This document shows positions 9,041 to 17,307 of a stretch of DNA of 64,000 nt, piece after piece. This DNA comes from Pseudomonas putida (GTDB lineage: Bacteria; Pseudomonadota; Gammaproteobacteria; Pseudomonadales; Pseudomonadaceae). The notes under the pieces were generated by a model, which worked only from the letters and a program-made list of their open reading frames with translations, made no database searches and was not told the DNA's origin. A program made the position numbers and the translations under genes. The DNA lies in contig NZ_CP029693.1 of NCBI RefSeq assembly GCF_003228315.1, positions 2,046,001 through 2,110,000 on the forward strand, written 5' to 3'. Each line of letters opens with the position of its first letter. Position 1 is the first letter of the stretch.

Positions 9041-10693
9041 TCAACGCTTGTCAAATGTCACGTTGGCCTTGACCCGATCCCAGGTCGCAGCCGTTACCCC
9101 TTCATCGCGCAACTCATACTTCAGAATCCGCCCGACCGGGCTGCGCGGCACTTCAGTGCGAAACTCGATGTAGCGCGGCACCGCATAGTAGGGCACGCGG
9201 TCGATGGCCCAGCGACACAGCTCCTCCTCCGTCACGCTACTGCCGGGACGCAGTACCGCGGTGACCTTGACTTCATCCTCGGACAACTCGGAAAACACGG
9301 CATGGACCGCGACATCCTCGATCTGCGGATGCGCCGCGAAGGTTTTTTCCATCTCATAACTGGAGATGTTTTCCCCGCCACGGCGCATGTAATCCTTCTT
9401 GCGGTCGAGGAAAAAGAAGAAGCCTTCTTCGTCGATCATGCCGATGTCGCCCGTGTGGAACCACATGTTGCGCATGACTTTGAGTGTGTCGGCAGGACGA
9501 TTCCAATAGCCCTCGAACATCACGTGTGGCTTGAGTGGACGCACAATCAGCTCGCCCGGGGTGCCATAGGGCAACTCGACATCGTTGTCATCGACCACGC
9601 GAATATCGAAGGAGTCGCAACGCTTGCCGGCACAGTTGGGCTTGTAAGGATCACCGAACGGCAGCATGGTCACGATGGCGCACTCGGTCAGGCCAAAACC
9701 TGCCCCACCTACGGCGTGCCGAACGCCGAAGCGCTCACGCCAGCGTTGCTGCAACTCAGGTGGAAATGGCGCGCCGTAGACCTTGTCCAGTTGCCCGTAG
9801 CAACGCTTCATCGCGTCGTTGTCAGGCGCACCCGCCAGCAGCGGAACCATTGAAGCCAGCAGGTTCGCCTCATTGGCGCCGCTGCGCTCGATATCCGGCC
9901 AGAAACCCGACACCGAGAAACGTGGATAGACCACCGCGCGCGCGCCAATCATCAAGTTGCACAACACCGTGGTCACCGTGGCATTGAGGTGAAACAGCGG
10001 TAGCGGCGTCCAGGTAATCGACTCTTGCGTGCGACCCAGGCAGATGATCATCTGCCGCGCTTCGTTACAGGCGTAGTTGTGGCTGATCATGCAGCCCTTG
10101 GACGGCCCGGTGGTACCGCCGGTGTAGATCAGCATGGTCAGATCGCCCGGTGCGACCTTGACGTCAGGATCATGGGTATCGTCGCTGCGCAGACTTTCCA
10201 GGGCGACGATCTGCTTGTCGCCAAGGCATTCAGCGGGCGCTTCACCGCGATGGACAAGGACGCGCAAGTCCGGCAACTGATCGGCAATCAGGCCAACACG
10301 TTCGGCATAAACGGTTTCGGCGATGACCACCGCTGCATTGGCGTCGGCAATCTGATGACGAAGAAATTCACCTTTGAACGCAGTGTTCACCGGCACGCTG
10401 ATGGCACCCAGTTTGTTCAGGGCGAACCACATCAACACCGCATCGCAGTTGTTGTCGAGAATCGTCACGACCGTCTGGCCCTTGACCACACCCAGCGTAG
10501 CCAGGCCATTGGCGAGACGACAGGCCTCACGCTGGATGTCGTTGAAGGTCAGCACCTGCCCCAGAACATCAAGGAACGGTTTATCTCCGAATTCGCGGGC
10601 TGCACGACGGACCACATCGTTGACCGTATCGGACTCGCCCGCAGACCACCCTGGCAGTGCTTGCGGATTCTGGATTGAAGGCAAAAGGGTCAT
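9041..10693 (-). CDS. AMP-forming acyl-CoA ligase (second copy)
   Basis: ANL-family ligase of 550 residues. It has MLIYTGGTTGPSKGCM near residue 190, GFGLTEC, TGDIG near residue 420, DRKKDYMRRGGENISS and SPVGRILKYE at the C-terminal catalytic Lys. The ATG at 10693 overlaps the TGA of the upstream SDR by four bases, which implies translational coupling and supports this start over a TTG 30 bases upstream. It closes a six-gene minus-strand run of kinase, acyl-CoA dehydrogenase, three SDRs and this ligase. It is a divergent paralogue of the ligase at 2545-4170. Confidence 0.88.
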   Translation of the reverse strand: MTLLPSIQNPQALPGWSAGESDTVNDVVRRAAREFGDKPFLDVLGQVLTFNDIQREACRLANGLATLGVVKGQTVVTILDNNCDAVLMWFALNKLGAISVPVNTAFKGEFLRHQIADANAAVVIAETVYAERVGLIADQLPDLRVLVHRGEAPAECLGDKQIVALESLRSDDTHDPDVKVAPGDLTMLIYTGGTTGPSKGCMISHNYACNEARQMIICLGRTQESITWTPLPLFHLNATVTTVLCNLMIGARAVVYPRFSVSGFWPDIERSGANEANLLASMVPLLAGAPDNDAMKRCYGQLDKVYGAPFPPELQQRWRERFGVRHAVGGAGFGLTECAIVTMLPFGDPYKPNCAGKRCDSFDIRVVDDNDVELPYGTPGELIVRPLKPHVMFEGYWNRPADTLKVMRNMWFHTGDIGMIDEEGFFFFLDRKKDYMRRGGENISSYEMEKTFAAHPQIEDVAVHAVFSELSEDEVKVTAVLRPGSSVTEEELCRWAIDRVPYYAVPRYIEFRTEVPRSPVGRILKYELRDEGVTAATWDRVKANVTFDKR

Positions 10694-11529
10694 GCTTGTG
10701 AGCTCCGGTAATGGGGTGAGCAATCGCGTGTCAGCCGCTTCCAGCGCTGGCCGGCAAGTTCGAGAGAGTTTTCGTGGGTCAGCACGTAAAAGCGTTTTTC
10801 ATGAATGGCGATCAACAACTGGATTGCCACCTGGTCGGCCGTCACCGATGCGCTGTGCAAGGCTTTTTGCGCGTGCTCATGAAAGGCTTTCGCTGCTGCG
10901 CCGGGAGGCGCGGCCCGGGATTCGACATGGTCACCGCCTGGCCCGGTCAAACCCGTGGGCACCAGCCCTGGGCACAGCACTGAAACGGCGATATCAGCAC
11001 CCAGACTCTTGAGTTCCAGATCCAGGGATTCCGAGAGTGCGACAAGTGCCGCCTTGGCTGCGGCGTAAGGGCTGATGAAAGGCAAGGCCATCAAGCCCCC
11101 CATGGAAGCGGTGTTGACGATATGCCCCTCCCTGCCCTGCTCGAGCATCATCGGCACAAAACTGTGCAAGCCGTTGACCACCCCAAGCAGATTGACGTCC
11201 AGTACCCGCCGCCAGTTCGCCAGGTCATGCTCCCAACTGCAGCGAGGCAAGTCCCCGGTTATTCCTGCGTTATTGCACAGCAGATCAACGCCACCTTCTG
11301 CCCTGACCCGCTCAGCCAGCTCAGCCATCGAACCCGGGTCGCTGACATCGGTGGGCACTGCCGTTACCTGCCCTGCATCGAAGCTTTGCACGGCTGCCTC
11401 GAGTCTCTCTCCCGGTAAATCCGCGAGTACCACATGCATGCCTTCGGCCACAAACAACCGCGCCATGGCCAAGCCCAGGCCACTGGCAGCGCCCGTCACT
11501 ACGGCCCTTCTGTTAGCAAGTTCCAACAT
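10690..11529 (-). CDS. SDR family dehydrogenase
   Basis: SDR of 279 residues with TGAASGLG near residue 13, NNAG near residue 86, SMGG with the catalytic Ser and YAAAK. The C-terminal part is longer than in minimal SDRs. The ATG at 11529 has GGGAG eight bases upstream; a GTG nine bases earlier lacks this. It is the third of three consecutive SDR genes and overlaps the ligase start by four bases. The substrate is unknown. Confidence 0.85.
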   Translation of the reverse strand: MLELANRRAVVTGAASGLGLAMARLFVAEGMHVVLADLPGERLEAAVQSFDAGQVTAVPTDVSDPGSMAELAERVRAEGGVDLLCNNAGITGDLPRCSWEHDLANWRRVLDVNLLGVVNGLHSFVPMMLEQGREGHIVNTASMGGLMALPFISPYAAAKAALVALSESLDLELKSLGADIAVSVLCPGLVPTGLTGPGGDHVESRAAPPGAAAKAFHEHAQKALHSASVTADQVAIQLLIAIHEKRFYVLTHENSLELAGQRWKRLTRDCSPHYRSSQA

Positions 11530-11557
11530 GAAGCTCACTCCCTATTCGAGCCAGGTC

Positions 11558-12331
11558 TCAGCGTACGGGCACCGTTCCGCCGTCCACACTCAGGGTTTGC
11601 CCGGTGATGAACCGAGCGCCGTCACCGGCGAGAAAAACCATGACAGGTGCCAGATCGCGATCTGCATTACCCAGCTTGCCGCCCAGCGGAATGATCGACG
11701 CCAGATGCCGATCATGGGCAGTCAGTTCTCCGGGCGTCATCTTGGCGCGATGGGCGTCGTACATCGGCGTCCAGATCATCGGCGCCACCGCATTGACCGT
11801 GATCCCGTAACGCGCCCACTCCTGCGCCACTGTGCGCGTCCAGGCAAGTACTGCGCCCTTGGAGGCCGCATAGTGAGCCGCCCCAGGCATGCCGGTCAGG
11901 CCGGCGGCCGAACCAAAGTTGATGATGCGCCCGCCACGCTCGCGCATATGCTCGAAGGCCGCCTGGTTGGTGTGGAGGGTGCCGCGCACATTGACGTCAA
12001 AGATCAGGTCCCAATGCTTCTGGCCGATATCCTCGGCCGGTGCAGTGCGTTCGACACCGGCGATGTTGGCCATGGCATCGAGCCCGCCCATGAGGCCAAC
12101 GGCAGCCTCGAATACCGCGGCGACCTCGCCGCGGTTGGCGATGTCGCAGTGATAAAAGGTGACGGCACCCGGGAATTGCTCATTGACCTGAGCGGCGGCT
12201 TGCTCGCCTTCGGCGTCCAGTACATCCAGGGACGCGACCTTTGCACCCTGGGCGGCATAAGCGCGCACGACGCTGGCACCAATGCCACGCGCGCCGCCCG
12301 TGACGATAATTTTCTTACCTTGGAGCTGCAT
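11558..12331 (-). CDS. SDR family dehydrogenase
   Basis: Classical 257-residue SDR with TGGARGIG at residue 12, a SLDVLD segment giving an NAD-type acidic residue, YAASK and the closing FITGQTLSVDGGT motif typical of FabG-like enzymes. A hydroxyacyl-CoA or ring-alcohol oxidation step is likely. It lies between two other SDR genes on the same strand with gaps of 28 and 53 bases. Confidence 0.87.
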   Translation of the reverse strand: MQLQGKKIIVTGGARGIGASVVRAYAAQGAKVASLDVLDAEGEQAAAQVNEQFPGAVTFYHCDIANRGEVAAVFEAAVGLMGGLDAMANIAGVERTAPAEDIGQKHWDLIFDVNVRGTLHTNQAAFEHMRERGGRIINFGSAAGLTGMPGAAHYAASKGAVLAWTRTVAQEWARYGITVNAVAPMIWTPMYDAHRAKMTPGELTAHDRHLASIIPLGGKLGNADRDLAPVMVFLAGDGARFITGQTLSVDGGTVPVR

Positions 12332-12384
12332 GTTCCTGCCTCTTGTTGTTATTCAGGTGTTATGCGCAGTTGCAAGCGGACCGC

Positions 12385-13143
12385 CTAGGGCAGCCCGCCG
12401 TCCACCTTGATCAAAGAGCCGGTCGTATAACTGGAGTAAGGGCTTGCCAGGTAAAGCGCCGTGGTGATGATTTCTTCCGGTTTGCCTGGTCGGCCAAGGG
12501 CATTGGCGCAGGTTTCGCGCATCTCTTCAGTCCAGGCCTTGGAAATGTCAGTGAGGAACGGTCCCGCCGAAATGGTGTTGACCCGTACCTTGGGACCATA
12601 TTCCTGCGCCAGCCCTACGGTCATGGCGTTCAACGCAGCCTTGGCCCCCGCATACGGCACGATCTGTGGTGATGGACGCAGGCCACCGGTGCTGCTGACA
12701 TTAATGATCGAACCGCCCTTGCCTGCGGCCATACGCTGGGCAACCAATGCACCGAGGCGAAAGGGTCCCTTGAAGTTCAGGCTGACGACCTTGTCAAACA
12801 GCTCCTCGGTGACCTCATGTGAAGGCACGGCCGGCGACATGCCGGCATTGTTGACCAACACGTCGAGGTAACCGAATTCGGCATAGGCGACGTCGACCAG
12901 GCGCTCGACTTCCTGCCATTTGCCAACGTGACAGGCCACCGCCAGCGCGCGCCGGCCCAGCGCCCGCACTTGCTCGGCAACGGCCTCGCAGGCATCGAGC
13001 TTGCGACTGGCAATGATCACATCGGCACCCGCCCTGGCGAACGCCAAAACCATCTGGTAACCCAGGCCTCGGCTACCGCCCGTGACCAGCACGACTTTGC
13101 CGGTCAGGTCGAACAACGACTCGTGGTTAGTTGAATCGGTCAT
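12385..13143 (-). CDS. SDR family dehydrogenase
   Basis: SDR of 252 residues with TGGSRGLG near residue 20, ASRK after the second strand, which suggests NADP preference, NNAGMSP, a Ser in NVSSTGG and YAGAK. It is 15 bases downstream of the acyl-CoA dehydrogenase gene on the same strand. The NADP-type residue pattern separates it from the neighbour at 11558-12331, so the two may run in opposite redox directions. Confidence 0.86.
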   Translation of the reverse strand: MTDSTNHESLFDLTGKVVLVTGGSRGLGYQMVLAFARAGADVIIASRKLDACEAVAEQVRALGRRALAVACHVGKWQEVERLVDVAYAEFGYLDVLVNNAGMSPAVPSHEVTEELFDKVVSLNFKGPFRLGALVAQRMAAGKGGSIINVSSTGGLRPSPQIVPYAGAKAALNAMTVGLAQEYGPKVRVNTISAGPFLTDISKAWTEEMRETCANALGRPGKPEEIITTALYLASPYSSYTTGSLIKVDGGLP

Positions 13144-13158
13144 TGCAAATTCACCGTC

Positions 13159-14457
13159 TTAATTGTTCAGGATGTGCGCGTAGCGGGCCCGCGCTGCCGC
13201 GATCTTCGGCGGCAGGTGTTCGCTGGGGAACATGCCTTCAGCGGGTTTGTAGCGACGCAGCAGCTCACGGGCCACGGTCACCCGGTGGACCTCGGTGGGG
13301 CCGTCAGCCAGGCCGAATGTCGGCACATTCATCCACATGTAGGCCAAGGGTGTTTCGTAGGTCGCGCCCAGGGAGCCGTGAAGGTGCAGCGCTCGCTGAA
13401 CGATGTCGTGATAGATCTTGGCCATACCGACCTTGACCATGGCGATGTGAGCGCGAGCCTGGCGCGGATCGCCATGGCTGCGATCGATGATCCAGGCGGT
13501 CTTCATGACCAGCAGGCGAAATTGCTCAAGCTCGATCTGGCTGTCGGCAATCATCGTCTGCACGGTCCCCATATCGGCCAGCAGCGTGCCTTGGGTACGC
13601 CGACTGAGCGCCCGTTCACACATCATGTCCAAGGCCCGCTGGCACTGCCCGACGATCCGCATGGCGTGATGCACCCGACCACCACCGAGGCGCGCCTGCG
13701 CCACCGCAAAGCCACCGCCCTGCTCGCCCAGCATGTGATCGAGCGGTACGCGCACGTTGTTGTAATGCAGATAGCCCTCAGTCGCCTCATCCATTTCCAG
13801 GCGCTCGCCCATGTAAGGCGCATTGCGGATGATCTCCAGGCCTTCGGTCTCCCGAGGCACGATGAACATCGACATGCGCTTCTGGATAGGGGCCTCGGGG
13901 TCGGTCACTGCCAGCACCAACACGAATTCGGCATATCGTGCGTTGGAGGAGAACCATTTCTCACCGTTGATGACCCAATGGCCACCCTCACGCACAGCCG
14001 TGGTGGTGAACACCCGTGGGTCTGCACCACCCTGCGGCTCGGTCATGGAAAAGCAGGAAACGATATCGCCATCGAGCAGCGGCTGCAGGTAGCGTTCCTT
14101 TTGCTGCGGGGTGCCGAACATGGCAAGAATTTCAGCGTTGCCGGTGTCCGGTGCGGCGGTGCCGAACACGGTTGGCGCCCACAAGGAGCGCCCCAGACGC
14201 TCGTTCATCAAGGCCAGAGCGACCTGGCCGTAGCCTTCTCCACCCAGCTCCTCACCGAGGTGACAGGCCCAAAGTTTCTGGCGTTTGACCTCGTCCTGCA
14301 GCGGTTTGAGAATGGCCCGTGAGGCTTCGTGGCGAGTGTTGTAAACCACACTCACCGATGGAAACAGCACGTCCAGCGGTTCCACTTCCTCGACCAGAAA
14401 ACGGTCGATCCAATCCAGCTTTTTTTGGAACTCAGGGTCGGTCGAAAAATCCCACAT
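13159..14457 (-). CDS. Acyl-CoA dehydrogenase, LvaC/ACAD10-11-like
   Basis: FAD-dependent acyl-CoA dehydrogenase family protein of 432 residues. Motifs are SMTEPQGGADPRVF in the FAD-binding middle domain, VINGEKWFSS, and near the C-terminus ADGPTEVHRVTVARELLRRY. The last motif is typical of the group that pairs with an acyl-CoA kinase. In Pseudomonas putida levulinate catabolism LvaA phosphorylates a 4-hydroxyacyl-CoA and LvaC helps remove the phosphate. Here the kinase-like gene lies directly upstream (33-base gap), so the same two-step removal of a gamma- or delta-hydroxyl is inferred. The start ATG is at 14457. Confidence 0.85.
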   Translation of the reverse strand: MWDFSTDPEFQKKLDWIDRFLVEEVEPLDVLFPSVSVVYNTRHEASRAILKPLQDEVKRQKLWACHLGEELGGEGYGQVALALMNERLGRSLWAPTVFGTAAPDTGNAEILAMFGTPQQKERYLQPLLDGDIVSCFSMTEPQGGADPRVFTTTAVREGGHWVINGEKWFSSNARYAEFVLVLAVTDPEAPIQKRMSMFIVPRETEGLEIIRNAPYMGERLEMDEATEGYLHYNNVRVPLDHMLGEQGGGFAVAQARLGGGRVHHAMRIVGQCQRALDMMCERALSRRTQGTLLADMGTVQTMIADSQIELEQFRLLVMKTAWIIDRSHGDPRQARAHIAMVKVGMAKIYHDIVQRALHLHGSLGATYETPLAYMWMNVPTFGLADGPTEVHRVTVARELLRRYKPAEGMFPSEHLPPKIAAARARYAHILNN

Positions 14458-14490
14458 GGTATTTCCCCAGACAGCGTTTTAATGGACCGC

Positions 14491-15558
14491 TCAGGCGGCA
14501 GAGATGAGTTGGCGAGCCTTGGCCATCAGCCAGGTGGCGTAGTTGTGCAGGTAGTCGCCCATTTCCTTCGGCGCCTTGCCGACCAGGGAGCGCGCGTAGG
14601 TGCCTTCGAGCAGGCAGGCGAGCTTGTAGCAGGCCAACACGAAGAACCACGCCAGGCTGGACAGATCGCGACCGGTCAGTTCGCCATACAGTGCAATCAG
14701 TTCACTGCGGGACATGAACCCATCCCAAGGCTCAACCACCGGCTTGCTGCCAGCGCCCGGAATCTGTGGGTCGCCCGGTTCACGCCAGGATGTCAACACC
14801 CAGGCAAGATCCAGCAGCGGGTCGCCAAGGGTCGACAGCTCCCAGTCGATCAGGCCGCTGATGCGCGGTGACTCTAGAGAAAACATCACGTTGGGCCACT
14901 GATAGTCGCCATGGATGATGCCGATGCGGCCATCTTGCGGGACGTTGTCCGCGAGCCAGCGACCCACTTCATCGACGCTGGGCAAGCCACTTTGCTGATA
15001 GCCGGGGGTATCGCGATAACCATCGAGCTGCGAGCGCCAGCGATCGACTTGGCGACCATGCCAGTTCTCGGGACGGCCGAAGTCCGCGAGCCCGGCCTGC
15101 TGATAGTCCACCTGACTCAGCGACGCCGCCGCACGAACGAAGGCTTCACCCATCTGGTAGCGCCAACTCGCATCGGTGGCATAGCGGCCTTGCAATTGAC
15201 CGGCCGGAGAGAAGCCTTCAAGCGGCTCCATGAGGAAGAAGTTCACGCCCATCATCGAGCTGTCGGTACAGACAGCCAAGAGCGCCGGATGAGGGACGTC
15301 GCTGCCCGCCAGCGCCTTGAGCACCCGGGCTTCTCGCAACATGGTTTCATTGCTGTTGGCACGCAGATGTCGAGGTGGACGGCGCAGCACCATTTGCCGG
15401 GTGCCGCGGTTGAGCATGAACAGATTGTTCTGCGAGCCGCCGGTCAGCTGGCGGACTTCGGTGATCGGGCCGTCGCCGGGCAGGCCTGCGTCGTCAAGCC
15501 ACGGCTGCAACACGGACCAATCGAGCAAACCGTCGAAATCGGGAAGTGTCGGCTTCAT
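14491..15558 (-). CDS. Acyl-CoA kinase, APH/ACAD10-type phosphotransferase
   Basis: Aminoglycoside-phosphotransferase-fold protein of 355 residues. It has VRQLTGGSQNNLFML as the N-lobe, the catalytic HGDYQWPNVMF loop near residue 210 and IDWELSTLGDPLLDLAW as the metal-binding segment. These match the LvaA/ACAD10-11 kinase domain group, which phosphorylates hydroxyacyl-CoA, rather than antibiotic kinases. It is followed 33 bases later by the matching acyl-CoA dehydrogenase. The MarR gene ends 104 bases upstream on the same strand. Confidence 0.84.
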   Translation of the reverse strand: MKPTLPDFDGLLDWSVLQPWLDDAGLPGDGPITEVRQLTGGSQNNLFMLNRGTRQMVLRRPPRHLRANSNETMLREARVLKALAGSDVPHPALLAVCTDSSMMGVNFFLMEPLEGFSPAGQLQGRYATDASWRYQMGEAFVRAAASLSQVDYQQAGLADFGRPENWHGRQVDRWRSQLDGYRDTPGYQQSGLPSVDEVGRWLADNVPQDGRIGIIHGDYQWPNVMFSLESPRISGLIDWELSTLGDPLLDLAWVLTSWREPGDPQIPGAGSKPVVEPWDGFMSRSELIALYGELTGRDLSSLAWFFVLACYKLACLLEGTYARSLVGKAPKEMGDYLHNYATWLMAKARQLISAA

Positions 15559-15662
15559 ACGAGGCGACCTCCCCCGCTGCGGTTCGGTTCAGCCCCTGGC
15601 AAGCGCCGATCATATCGGCCCTGCATGCGTAACGAAGTCTCCATCATCCGCTTTCCCCATCG

Positions 15663-16184
15663 TTATTGTTGTTCGGTCACTCCTTGCGCAGCGGCGTTCT
15701 TGTCCTGCTCAAGGTTTCGGCGCACTTGTCTCAACACTTCCAGCGTCTGATCCAGAGCCGCCACATCCAGGCCCTGGGAAATACGCTCGGTCCACTCGGC
15801 ACTTTCCTGGTTCACCTGTGCATACACCTGACGACCCAGTGGGGTGGCAACCAACTGCTTGGACGTTTTGTGATGCGGGTTTTCCTCGTAGCTCACATAC
15901 CCTTCTGCGGCCAGCACGTCAGCCAATCGCTGAATGGCTTGACGCGTGTAACCCAGACTGCGGGCAATCCGTGCAACGGTGGGTGGCTCGACCGCCAACA
16001 CCACCGAGGCCAACACGAAGGTCTGGCCAGGGCCGCCCAATACTGATGGACGCTTGACGCTCATGACCCGGCCATGCAGACGCAAGACCTCATCCACCAA
16101 TTCTCCGAGACGACCACCGACCTCGCTATGAACCGAATGATCGAAGGTCGGCGCAGGCCTTTCCTCGGCTTTCTTGCTAGCCAT
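15663..16184 (-). CDS. MarR-family transcriptional regulator
   Basis: Protein of 173 residues with a winged helix centred on residues 65-115 (VARIARSLGYTRQAIQRLADVLAAEGYVSYE, given here only as the region). That segment is the recognition helix and wing of MarR proteins. It probably binds a CoA-ester or acid ligand. It precedes the kinase-dehydrogenase-SDR-ligase run on the same strand. An inverted repeat, AAACTGACA and TGTCGTTTT six bases apart, lies just upstream of the start and could be its operator. Confidence 0.84.
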   Translation of the reverse strand: MASKKAEERPAPTFDHSVHSEVGGRLGELVDEVLRLHGRVMSVKRPSVLGGPGQTFVLASVVLAVEPPTVARIARSLGYTRQAIQRLADVLAAEGYVSYEENPHHKTSKQLVATPLGRQVYAQVNQESAEWTERISQGLDVAALDQTLEVLRQVRRNLEQDKNAAAQGVTEQQ

Positions 16185-16201
16185 ACTGACACCTCACTTC
16201 C

Positions 16202-16225
16202 AAACTGACAACATGCTGTCGTTTT
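16202..16225. promoter_or_regulatory. Inverted repeat upstream of the marR gene
   Basis: AAACTGACA and TGTCGTTTT are separated by six bases, 18 bases upstream of the MarR start codon. Seven of nine arm positions pair. The arm resembles the 25-bp regulon motif, but the spacing differs (six bases instead of three between the cores), so a separate MarR operator is the simpler reading. Confidence 0.4.
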
Positions 16226-16299
16226 ATTTTATCTGATTTAGTCAAATACAACACCGTGTATGAGCCTCATCGTCAGCGCACGACTCTACAGACACAACA

Positions 16300-16319
16300 A
16301 GGGGGAGCAAGCTCCCCCT
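16300..16319 (-). terminator. GC-rich hairpin after SDR gene
   Basis: AGGGGGAGC and GCTCCCCCT pair with a two-base loop between the SDR stop (16340) and the marR start (16184). On the minus strand it is followed by TTGTTGTG. It probably separates the SDR transcript from marR. Confidence 0.55.
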
Positions 16320-16339
16320 GGGTAAATCGTGTTGAACAC

Positions 16340-17074
16340 TCAGACTCCGCAGGCCGTATAGCCCCCATCAATCGGCAAGAGTGCCCCGGTAATGAACGAG
16401 GCAGCCGGAGAACAGAGGAACACAATGCCCTGCGCAATTTCCTCCGGTTGCCCCCAGCGCCCCAAGGGTGTGCGCCCCAGCACCCGGGTATTTCGCTCGA
16501 CATCAGCCGACATGCCACGGGTCATCGGCGTGTCGGTCCAGCCTGGCGCTACCGCATTGACGCGAATGCCTTCCTTGCCCCACGCCACAGCCAGGCTCTT
16601 GCTCAACTGCACGACACCGCCTTTGCTCGAGGCATAGGCAGGTGCTGTCGGACTACCGAAGGAGCTCATCACTGACCCCAGATTGACGATGCAACCGGCG
16701 CTGGCCGCCAGCAGATCCCGTGCGGCGTAACAGCAACGCATGGTGCCGAACAGGTTGATCTCCAGAGTACGCAGGAAACCTTCTTCGGTGAACTCACTGG
16801 CACCGCGGCCGATGCCTGCGGAGTTGATCAGAATGTCGAGCCGGGAAAGCCCGGAAAAATACGCTGTGACAGCAGCGGAGTCGGCGACATCGAGCACGGC
16901 GAAATCGACAGCGGCCAGCCCGCTGTCATCCTGGCAGGACTGGACCTCCGCCAGAGACACACCGGTCGCCTTAACCGTACATCCAGCCTCCAGCAGTCTG
17001 CGAACAGTCGCAAGGCCAATACCACTTGTACCGCCGACTACCAGGGCCGTTTTATTGTGCAAATCAGTCGCCAT
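16340..17074 (-). CDS. SDR family dehydrogenase
   Basis: SDR of 244 residues with VGGTSGIG (V replaces T of TGxxxGIG), NSAGIG, SVMSS with the catalytic Ser, YASSK and a C-terminal ITGALLPIDGGY. ATG 17074 is used. It has its own upstream region with operator copy 3 fifty bases before the start, and a hairpin follows it, so it may be a single-gene transcript. It is divergent from the amidohydrolase at 17308. The substrate is unknown. Confidence 0.84.
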   Translation of the reverse strand: MATDLHNKTALVVGGTSGIGLATVRRLLEAGCTVKATGVSLAEVQSCQDDSGLAAVDFAVLDVADSAAVTAYFSGLSRLDILINSAGIGRGASEFTEEGFLRTLEINLFGTMRCCYAARDLLAASAGCIVNLGSVMSSFGSPTAPAYASSKGGVVQLSKSLAVAWGKEGIRVNAVAPGWTDTPMTRGMSADVERNTRVLGRTPLGRWGQPEEIAQGIVFLCSPAASFITGALLPIDGGYTACGV

Positions 17075-17123
17075 AACCGCTCCTACTCAAGTCCCTTGGG
17101 CATCCCTCTGACACCCGACAACA

Positions 17124-17148
17124 ACAAGATGACATAGAGTCAGTTTAT
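17124..17148. promoter_or_regulatory. Putative regulon operator, copy 3
   Basis: The arms ACAAGATGACAT and GAGTCAGTTTAT each match 8 of 12 consensus positions and are separated by one base. It lies 50 bases before the SDR start at 17074. Confidence 0.4.
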
Positions 17149-17250
17149 AGCGCTACATCCACAGCATTTGAACGACACCATGAAAACCCAGCAAAACACT
17201 AGGATTAACCTAGATAATGGTGCTTTTTAAGAGGAAGCTTGACGCAGAAA

Positions 17251-17275
17251 AATAACTGACATATGGTCATCTTTA
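17251..17275. promoter_or_regulatory. Putative regulon operator, copy 4
   Basis: The left arm AATAACTGACAT matches all 12 consensus positions. The right arm TGGTCATCTTTA is degenerate. It ends 32 bases before the amidohydrolase start at 17308. Confidence 0.5.
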
Positions 17276-17307
17276 CCAAAACAACACGCCTGCAACCCGA
17301 GGTCAGC

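Noticed and set aside
11075-12388. Plus-strand frame of 437 codons
   Set aside because: It lies antisense to two clear SDR genes and has no recognisable motif.
13174-14322. Plus-strand frame of 382 codons
   Set aside because: It is antisense to the acyl-CoA dehydrogenase; composition is typical of a high-GC shadow.
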